Below, in pieces: positions 1-4,085 of a stretch of 6,510 bases of DNA (within the stretch, counting starts at the first letter, position 1; each line of letters opens with the position of its first letter). Location: assembly GCA_029253325.1 (NCBI GenBank), contig JAQWZS010000042.1, positions 1 through 6,510 of the forward strand. The letters run 5' to 3'. Both the position numbers and the translations under genes were made by a program. Origin of the DNA: Bacteroidia bacterium. GTDB taxonomy: Bacteria > Bacteroidota > Bacteroidia > NS11-12g > UBA9320. The notes beneath the pieces were generated by a model. The model did no database searches. It saw only the letters and a list, made by a program, of their open reading frames with translations, and was not told where the DNA came from.

Positions 1-1732
1 CCTGTTCACATAAGGCTTCATCAAAAAGAATATCATTTCCTGCAGGAGCACTAAGCATTATACCCATACGTACACCGTCAGTACCAAATTTTTCCATTAG
101 ATGAATAGGGTCAGGGCTATTACCCAAAGACTTAGACATTTTTCTCCTGTCCTTATCTCTTACAATACCAGTGAAATACACATTTTTAAATGGAATTTGT
201 TTTTTGAACGCTTGACCAGCCATCACCATTCTTGCCACCCAAAAGAAAATAATATCAGGACCAGTGACCAAGTCAGAAGTAGGGTAGTAGTAGTCTAATT
301 CTTTTTGGCCCTCATCTTTGAATCCATTAAAAACACTAATTGGCCATAACCAACTACTGAACCAAGTGTCTAATACATCTTCATCTTGTTTTAAATCAGA
401 GATAGACCATTGATCATTATCTATTTTTTTGATTGCTTCTTCTGCAGTTTTTGCAATAATCGGAGTGCCATCTGGAGTATACCATGCTGGGATTCTATGC
501 CCCCACCATAATTGTCTAGATATGCACCAATCTTTAATGTTTTCTAACCAATGTCTATATGTATTTTTAAATTTAGCTGGATGGAATTGAATTTGGTCGT
601 TCATTACATCAGACAATGATTCTGGATGAGTTTTCATGAACTTTTTCATATCAACAAACCATTGAGCAGATAGTCGAGGTTCAACAATTGCCTTAGTTCG
701 TTCGCTTTTCCCAATCTTGTTTGTGATTTGTTCAGTTTTGACCAAATTTCCAAGATTTTTCAATTCTTTAACAATTAGTTTTCTGGCTTTGAATCTATCT
801 TCTCCGACAAATACTTGAGCAGATTCACTAAGCGTTCCATCATCATTGAAACAGTCAATCATTGCTAATTGGTGCCTTTTACCAATTTCATAATCATTAA
901 AATCGTGAGCAGGAGTTACTTTTAACGCACCTGTTCCAAATTCAATATCAATATAGTCGTCTGCGATAATAGGTATTGGTCTGTCAACAAGAGGAACGAT
1001 GCAAGATTTACCGATAAGGTTCTTGTATCGGCTATCATCTGGGTGCACGCATATGGCAGTGTCCCCCATAATAGTTTCAGGCCTAGTTGTAGCTATTTGT
1101 ATTTGTTTATCACTATCACCAAGTTGATAGTTGATGTAGTATAGCTCTGCATTTTGTTCTTCATGATTGACCTCTTCATCACTAAGTGCTGTTTTTCCAA
1201 CGGGATCCCAATTGATCATTCGAGTGCCATGGTAAATATATCCTTTAGAATACAAGTCAATAAAAGAATCAATCACTGCTTCAGATAGATCAGGTTCCAT
1301 GGTAAACCTCGTTCGTTCCCAATCACAGCTACAGCCTAATTTTTTTAGTTGGTCAAGAATGATGTTACCGTATTTATTTTTCCAGTCAAAAGCATGGTTA
1401 AGAAATTCTTCTCTTGTTAAGCTTTCCTTGGAGACTCCATTTTCTTGAAGTTGTTGTACTACTTTGTTTTCAGTTGCAATGGATGCGTGGTCAGTTCCAG
1501 GAACCCAACAAGCATTGTACCCAAGCATGCGAGAGCGTCTTACCAATATATCCTGAATGGTATTGTTCAGCATATGACCCATGTGTAAAATTCCCGTTAC
1601 ATTCGGGGGAGGCATAACGATGGTGTAACTTGGTCTTTCATCTGGAATAGATGAAAATATCTTTTGTTCAATCCATTCGTTGTACCAACGTTGCTCAATA
1701 CCTTCTGGGTTGTATTTTGCTGAAATCTCCAT
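1..1732 (-). CDS. valS: Valyl-tRNA synthetase, N-terminal 577 codons (3' end outside window)
   Basis: Class I aminoacyl-tRNA synthetase that charges tRNA-Val with valine in the cytoplasm and hydrolyses mischarged Thr-tRNA-Val. Reading the minus strand from the ATG at 1732 gives one uninterrupted frame to the window edge. Visible motifs: the PPPNVTG segment followed by the HIGH-type signature HMGH at residues 50-53; GTDHA at 79-83; the editing-domain signature TTRPETIMGDT at 215-225; a SERT...VEPRLSAQWFV segment; CISRQLWWGHRIPAW; DVLDTWFSSWLWP; and the catalytic loop KMSKS at 531-535 (bases 128-142). The anticodon-binding domain and the C-terminal coiled-coil arm, about 300 residues in relatives, lie beyond base 1. 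The start is supported by the family-like opening (ISAKYNPEGIEQRWY). No Shine-Dalgarno sequence is visible. It follows rplS on the same strand but is separated from it by a terminator, so it probably has its own promoter. No frameshift or missing catalytic motif was seen. Confidence 0.97.
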   Translation of the reverse strand, partial: MEISAKYNPEGIEQRWYNEWIEQKIFSSIPDERPSYTIVMPPPNVTGILHMGHMLNNTIQDILVRRSRMLGYNACWVPGTDHASIATENKVVQQLQENGVSKESLTREEFLNHAFDWKNKYGNIILDQLKKLGCSCDWERTRFTMEPDLSEAVIDSFIDLYSKGYIYHGTRMINWDPVGKTALSDEEVNHEEQNAELYYINYQLGDSDKQIQIATTRPETIMGDTAICVHPDDSRYKNLIGKSCIVPLVDRPIPIIADDYIDIEFGTGALKVTPAHDFNDYEIGKRHQLAMIDCFNDDGTLSESAQVFVGEDRFKARKLIVKELKNLGNLVKTEQITNKIGKSERTKAIVEPRLSAQWFVDMKKFMKTHPESLSDVMNDQIQFHPAKFKNTYRHWLENIKDWCISRQLWWGHRIPAWYTPDGTPIIAKTAEEAIKKIDNDQWSISDLKQDEDVLDTWFSSWLWPISVFNGFKDEGQKELDYYYPTSDLVTGPDIIFFWVARMVMAGQAFKKQIPFKNVYFTGIVRDKDRRKMSKSLGNSPDPIHLMEKFGTDGVRMGIMLSAPAGNDILFDEALCEQ

Positions 1733-1776
1733 GATTTGATTCTTGGTTTTTTATTTTAGGGGTGATATATGCTTTG

Positions 1777-1807
1777 CAAATAAAAAAGCCCATCGTGGTA
1801 TTACCAA
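1777..1807 (-). promoter_or_regulatory. Possible valS promoter overlapping the rplS terminator
   Basis: On the minus strand a TTG (1807-1805) sits 20 bases upstream of TTTATTTG (1784-1777), one mismatch from the Bacteroidetes -7 consensus TAnnTTTG. A transcript would start near 1772, giving valS a leader of about 40 nt. The -33 element lies inside the rplS terminator stem and the -7 element inside its T-tract. This is the best candidate between the terminator and the valS start, but the imperfect -7 box in AT-rich sequence makes it weak. Confidence 0.25.
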
Positions 1808-1814
1808 GACGGGC
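1782..1814 (-). terminator. Rho-independent terminator of rplS
   Basis: On the minus strand, bases 1814 to 1788 form a 12-position stem (outer GCCC/GGGC, inner TTGGT/ACCA-type pairing, one G-U wobble and one T-C mismatch) around a 3-base AAT loop. Six T residues follow at once (complement of A1782-1787). It begins 24 bases after the rplS stop codon, in the classical position and orientation for ending the rplS transcript. The plus-strand reading lacks a proper T-run, so it is not expected to act in that direction. Confidence 0.85.
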
Positions 1815-1838
1815 TTTATATTATTTGATATTGCAGGA

Positions 1839-2180
1839 CTATCTTCTTTCTTTAATACGAGCACTTTTTCCTGAGCGACCACGAAGATAAAATATTCTAG
1901 CTCTTCTAACTTTACCTCTACGATTCACTTCAATTTTATCGATATTAGGTGAATTTGTTGGAAAAATTCTTTCAACACCCACACCGCTACTAATTTTTCT
2001 AACGGTGAAAGTTTCGTCTAATCCAGAATTTCTACATTGTAGAACTGTACCTTGGAATACTTGAATACGTTCTTTATCACCTTCTTTAATTTTGTAGTGA
2101 ACAGAAACGTTGTCACCTGCTGCAAATTCAGGTAAGTCGGTTCTTATTTGATCTGCTTCTATTTGCTTTACTAAATCCAT
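1839..2180 (-). CDS. rplS: Large-subunit ribosomal protein bL19
   Basis: Structural protein of the 50S subunit located at the 30S-50S interface. The product is 113 aa, normal for Bacteroidetes L19, and contains the family core: AGDNVSVHYKIKEGDKERIQVFQGTV (residues about 21-46), FTVRKISSGVGVERIFP (58-74), SPNIDKIEV (77-85) and the basic tail RRGKVRRARIFYLR...GKSARIKERR (87-113). The frame is open upstream to another ATG at 2201. I place the start at the ATG at 2180 because MDLVKQIE matches the usual L19 N-terminus and because the longer start would lie inside the promoter -7 box (2199-2206), upstream of the expected transcription start. The gene is apparently monocistronic, with its own promoter and a strong terminator, and is divergent from rplU-rpmA. 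The leader of about 12 nt leaves no room for an autoregulatory RNA structure. Confidence 0.96.
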   Translation of the reverse strand: MDLVKQIEADQIRTDLPEFAAGDNVSVHYKIKEGDKERIQVFQGTVLQCRNSGLDETFTVRKISSGVGVERIFPTNSPNIDKIEVNRRGKVRRARIFYLRGRSGKSARIKERR

Positions 2181-2198
2181 TTTCTTAATAAGTGGGTG

Positions 2199-2230
2199 CA
2201 AAAGTAATAAAAAGAATGAGGGCTTATTAA
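2199..2230 (-). promoter_or_regulatory. rplS promoter (Bacteroidetes type)
   Basis: On the minus strand TACTTTTG (2206-2199) matches the Bacteroidetes -7 consensus TAnnTTTG exactly. A TTA (2230-2228), one base from the -33 TTG, lies 21 bases upstream. Transcription would begin about 2192, roughly 12 nt before the rplS ATG at 2180. The -7 box and its flanks (TTACTTTTGCA) are identical to those of the divergent rplU promoter. Confidence 0.65.
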
Positions 2231-2278
2231 CATTAGAAAAAAAAATGTAGATATTTTACAAGAAAAAAGAATCGGTAT

Positions 2279-2310
2279 TTAGGTAGATATCTAAATAAAT
2301 TTTACTTTTG
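2279..2310 (+). promoter_or_regulatory. rplU-rpmA promoter (Bacteroidetes type)
   Basis: TACTTTTG at 2303-2310 fits TAnnTTTG exactly, with TTA at 2279-2281, one base from TTG, 21 bases upstream. Expected transcription start is near 2315, giving a leader of about 10-12 nt before the rplU ATG at 2327. The spacer contains the perfect palindrome TAGATATCTA (2284-2293), a possible protein-binding site although AT-rich palindromes arise easily by chance. Confidence 0.65.
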
Positions 2311-2326
2311 CAGCTCTAAAAATAAT

Positions 2327-2641
2327 ATGTACGCAATAGTTGATATAGCAGGCAAGCAATTTAAGGTTCAGAAGGACCAGAAATTATATGTCCATAGATT
2401 AGGTGAGGATGCAGGTAAATCTGTTAGTTTTGACAACGTCATGCTTGTTGAGGATGCTGGTAAAGTTACTGTTGGAACTCCCTCAATTAAAGGAGCAACA
2501 GTAAAGGCTAAAGTACTTGACCATCTTAAAGGAGATAAGGTAATAGTTTTTAAGAAAAAAAGAAGAAAAGGGTATAAAGTTAAGAATGGACATAGACAAT
2601 ACCTTACACAAATTCAAATTGAAAGCATAAAAGCAAAATAA
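2327..2641 (+). CDS. rplU: Large-subunit ribosomal protein bL21
   Basis: 50S subunit protein that binds 23S rRNA. The 104-aa product is full length. It opens with the typical MYAIVDIAGKQFKVQKDQKLYVHRL and carries the L21 C-terminal signature region KGDKVIVFKKKRRKGYKVKNGHRQYLTQIQIESI (residues about 68-101), rich in rRNA-contacting lysine and arginine. The ATG at 2327 is preceded by an A-rich leader (AAAAATAAT) with no Shine-Dalgarno sequence, as is usual in Bacteroidota. It is the first gene of a two-gene operon with rpmA, which follows after 2 bases, the conserved rplU-rpmA pairing seen across bacteria. Confidence 0.98.
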   Translation: MYAIVDIAGKQFKVQKDQKLYVHRLGEDAGKSVSFDNVMLVEDAGKVTVGTPSIKGATVKAKVLDHLKGDKVIVFKKKRRKGYKVKNGHRQYLTQIQIESIKAK

Positions 2642-2643
2642 TC

Positions 2644-2892
2644 ATGGCACACAAAAAAGGAGCTGGAAGTAGTAAGAACGGAAGAGAATCACACAGTAAA
2701 CGACTTGGTGTTAAGATCTATGGTGGACAAGAGTGTATTGCTGGTAATATATTAGTAAGACAACGAGGTACAGTTCATCATCCAGGTAAAAATGTTGGAA
2801 TCGGTAAAGATCATACACTATTTGCACTAACAGATGGCAAGGTAGAGTTTAAGAAAAAGGCAAACAACCGTTCATTTGTGAACATAATTTAA
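2644..2892 (+). CDS. rpmA: Large-subunit ribosomal protein bL27
   Basis: 50S protein whose N-terminal tail reaches towards the peptidyl transferase centre. The 82-aa product has the canonical start MAHKKGAGSSKNGRES, GVKIYGGQ (residues about 22-30), the signature GNILVRQRGTVHHPGKNVGIGKDHTLFAL (34-62) and a basic C-terminus. It is a few residues shorter than the usual 84-90 aa, but the core is complete. There is no Firmicutes-type cleavable N-terminal extension. The start lies 2 bases after the rplU stop, so the two are certainly co-transcribed and probably translationally coupled. The TAA stop merges into an A8-CA-T9 tract that may weaken or end transcription. Confidence 0.98.
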   Translation: MAHKKGAGSSKNGRESHSKRLGVKIYGGQECIAGNILVRQRGTVHHPGKNVGIGKDHTLFALTDGKVEFKKKANNRSFVNII

Positions 2893-2910
2893 AAAAAACA
2901 TTTTTTTTTA
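2889..2910 (+). repeat. A/T inverted repeat after rpmA (A8-CA-T9)
   Basis: Eight A (2891-2898), CA, then nine T (2901-2909) form a self-complementary all-A/T tract starting in the rpmA stop codon. It could be a weak terminator for rplU-rpmA, since a stem followed by U is implicit, but a pure A-U stem is poor. It also lies 10-30 bases upstream of the -33 element at 2920, where an UP-like element would lie. Both roles are inferred. Confidence 0.5.
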
Positions 2911-2919
2911 TTAGGATAG

Positions 2920-2949
2920 TTGTTCATCCGAATATTAGTTATAAATTTG
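2920..2949 (+). promoter_or_regulatory. Consensus promoter of the Bacteroidetes type in the rpmA-yggS interval
   Basis: TTG at 2920-2922, exactly 19 bases, then TAAATTTG at 2942-2949: a full match to the TTG-N19-TAnnTTTG architecture of the Bacteroidetes primary sigma factor. It is the best match in the window, better than the promoters of the ribosomal protein genes here. Transcription would start near 2954-2956 on the plus strand, where no protein gene follows and the next gene (yggS) is in the opposite orientation. It therefore points to a non-coding transcript. Confidence 0.65.
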
Positions 2950-2954
2950 TATCA

Positions 2955-3086
2955 ACAATCAAGGCAATCATTAAGCGTCTCAATTAAAATAGGGACAATA
3001 TAGATTAAAGACCTTGGGCGTTCTAGCCCAAGATTTAGAGTTTTCATAGTCAATTGAAAAGGTCCTCTCGGGGACCTTTTCTTATT
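2955..3086 (+). ncRNA. Putative small non-coding RNA, about 130 nt
   Basis: Between a consensus promoter (2920-2949) and a rho-independent terminator (3057-3080) lie about 100 bases with no ATG in any plus-strand frame. They contain two further hairpins: GTCTC/GGGAC (2977-2981 with 2992-2996, 10-base A/T loop, one G-U) and the 7-bp CTTGGGC/GCCCAAG (3013-3019 with 3026-3032, loop GTTCTA). The hairpin arms are notably GC-rich for this genome, a common mark of structured RNA in AT-rich bacteria. The first 20 or so bases (ATCAACAATCAAGGC...) look unstructured and could be a pairing region. I do not recognise a known class: there is no SRP GGAA-loop domain, no tRNA or tmRNA arms, and no long 6S-like closing stem. 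Alternatives are tandem terminators of rpmA or a long 3' UTR processed from rplU-rpmA mRNA. Function is unknown. Confidence 0.5.
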
Positions 3087-3087
3087 A
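3057..3087 (+). terminator. Rho-independent terminator between convergent transcripts
   Basis: AAAAGGTCC (3057-3065) pairs perfectly with GGACCTTTT (3072-3080), with an extra T-G pair closing a CTCG tetraloop. The plus-strand product ends in TTTT followed by a T-rich CTTATTATT. Because the outer stem is A4/T4, the minus-strand reading also ends in TTTT. It lies 27 bases past the yggS stop and can therefore serve both the plus-strand transcript and convergent yggS. Confidence 0.88.
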
Positions 3088-3107
3088 TTGACATTTTGAG
3101 TTTATGA

Positions 3108-3752
3108 CTATTGAAATATCTTACTACCAATTCTTACAAGTGTGCTACCACATTTAATAGCATGAGGATAATCACCGCTCATGCCCATGGATAAAGTCTT
3201 CCATTTCATTTGCCCTTTCCATTCATTGAAAAATGAATGGAGCTTATTGAATTCTGATTTTACAATTTCCTTTTCTGGAGTATTGGTTGCCATTCCCATT
3301 AAACCAATGATCTTAACGTTTTCAAATTCTGAAATTTGATTTGATTCGATAATCTGAATTACTTCATCTATGGTGAAGCCAAATTTATTGTCTTCTCGTG
3401 CAATATGAATCTGTAGCAGAATTGGAATAACTCGTTTGTTCTTTTTAGCTTCTTTATTAATCTCCTTAAGCAACTTAATGCGATCGACAGATTGAATAAT
3501 ATGAATGAATGGAGCAATTAATTTGACTTTGTTTGTTTGTAAATGTCCAATCATATGCCATTGAACATCATCGGGCATAAGTTCTTTCTTTTTTATTAGT
3601 TCTTGAACTCTATTTTCAGCAAAACTTCGTTGATTGGATTGATATGCTTGGTTAAGTTCATCAATGGTTCGGTATTTTGATACCACAACTAATTCCACAT
3701 TTCCTATTTCTTGCCGTAATTGTTTGATATTTTCGCGTACAGAATGAGACAT
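3108..3752 (-). CDS. yggS: YggS/PROSC-family pyridoxal phosphate homeostasis protein
   Basis: PLP-binding protein with an alanine-racemase-like TIM barrel and no known catalysis; the family controls free PLP levels in the cytoplasm. The product is 214 aa. The Schiff-base lysine is K26 in VVVSK. Other family blocks are FAENRVQE (residues 44-51; most relatives have Gly at position 45), WHMIGHLQTNK (65-75), LLQIHIAREDNKFGF, IIGLMGMAT, and the phosphate-binding C-terminus SMGMSGD (188-194), GST (202-204) and VRIG (206-209). The protein stops at IFQ where relatives usually read IFG followed by a few residues (often ARNY), so its tail is slightly clipped. It is convergent with the rplU-rpmA side. 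Its ATG overlaps the start of the divergent lipoprotein gene by 9 bases, and its -7 promoter box TATCTTTG lies inside that gene. Confidence 0.95.
   Translation of the reverse strand: MSHSVRENIKQLRQEIGNVELVVVSKYRTIDELNQAYQSNQRSFAENRVQELIKKKELMPDDVQWHMIGHLQTNKVKLIAPFIHIIQSVDRIKLLKEINKEAKKNKRVIPILLQIHIAREDNKFGFTIDEVIQIIESNQISEFENVKIIGLMGMATNTPEKEIVKSEFNKLHSFFNEWKGQMKWKTLSMGMSGDYPHAIKCGSTLVRIGSKIFQ
3219..3240. repeat. Perfect 9-bp inverted repeat inside yggS
   Basis: CCATTCATT (3219-3227) and AATGAATGG (3232-3240) are exact reverse complements around four bases, GAAA on the plus strand and TTTC on the minus strand. It falls in codons for HSFFNEW of YggS. It could fold in the yggS mRNA, but no T-tract follows, so it is not a terminator, and it may be chance. 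Confidence 0.5.
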
Positions 3753-4085
3753 AAATTCCTTACAAAGATATTTTTACTTTACTTAATAGTGATAGTTTTA
3801 GGATGTAATGCTAATTCTGAAAAGCTTTCGGATGGTATTATAGAAGAAAAAGTAATGATTGAAATTATTAGAGATTTAAAGATCTTAGATGCTGCTCAAA
3901 AATCTTTTATTACTGGAAGTATAGAAGCCAAGAAAATTAGAGATACCTCATATACAATAGTATTTAATAAGTATAATACGGACGCACAGCAATTTGATTC
4001 TAGCTTGAGAACTTATGCTCAGAATCCTAAATTGCTGTCCGAAATGATGGAAGAGGTAGGTAAGAAGATTAATACTTATAAGTAG
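3744..4085 (+). CDS. DUF4296-type lipoprotein, function unknown
   Basis: Small exported lipoprotein of 113 aa, resembling the Bacteroidetes-specific DUF4296 family. I chose the ATG at 3744 over a TTG at 3720 in the same frame because it gives a textbook type II signal peptide: basic RHKFLTK, hydrophobic core IFLLYLIVIVLG, and lipobox VLGC with the lipidated cysteine at residue 21. After cleavage, 93 residues remain. The first residues (CNANSEK) lack the acidic run associated with surface export in Bacteroidetes, so an inner-face outer-membrane location is plausible but inferred. The mature part has the family pattern: IIEEKVMIEIIRDLKILDAA (helix 1), then YTIVFNKYNTDAQQFDSSLRTYAQNPKLLSEMMEEVGKKI. 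The ATG overlaps yggS by 9 bases head-to-head, and the stop codon overlaps the mutS2 start by one base, so it is probably co-expressed with mutS2. Its promoter must lie inside yggS and was not identified. Confidence 0.88.
   Translation: MRHKFLTKIFLLYLIVIVLGCNANSEKLSDGIIEEKVMIEIIRDLKILDAAQKSFITGSIEAKKIRDTSYTIVFNKYNTDAQQFDSSLRTYAQNPKLLSEMMEEVGKKINTYK
3763..3770 (-). promoter_or_regulatory. yggS promoter -7 element
   Basis: On the minus strand TATCTTTG (3770-3763) matches TAnnTTTG and lies 10 bases before the yggS ATG (3752), predicting a very short leader of about 4-6 nt. No TTG is found at 19-21 bases upstream, so only the -7 element is supported. It lies within the signal-peptide codons of the divergent lipoprotein gene. 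Confidence 0.45.

Noticed and set aside
101..298. Plus-strand open frame of 65 codons
   Set aside because: It lies antisense to the valS catalytic domain, whose motifs (including KMSKS) are clear on the minus strand. It has no recognisable features of its own.
1414..1617. Plus-strand open frame of 67 codons with a hydrophobic, signal-like start
   Set aside because: It is antisense to the HMGH/GTDHA region of valS. The hydrophobic look comes from the complement of conserved valS codons, and no promoter or family resemblance supports it.
3013..3040. Hairpin CTTGGGC/GCCCAAG considered as the rpmA terminator
   Set aside because: It is followed by ATTTAGAGTTTTC rather than a T-run and is 120 bases past the stop, so it is more likely an internal hairpin of the putative RNA. 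A tandem-terminator role cannot be fully excluded.
2955..3086. SRP RNA, 6S RNA, tRNA or tmRNA in the rpmA-yggS interval
   Set aside because: There is no GGAA-loop SRP domain, no CCA end with tRNA arms, no Ala-tRNA-like ends, and no pairing of the 5' and 3' ends into a long rod as in 6S RNA.
3671..3684. GGTAT-TTTG-ATACC inverted repeat near the YggS active-site lysine codon
   Set aside because: It has only a 5-bp stem and lies in conserved codons (VSKY), so it is explained by coding constraint and chance.
3728..3735. TATTTTCG as a -7 promoter box for the lipoprotein gene
   Set aside because: It has one mismatch to TAnnTTTG, no TTG at 19-21 bases upstream, and would place the start almost on the ATG.
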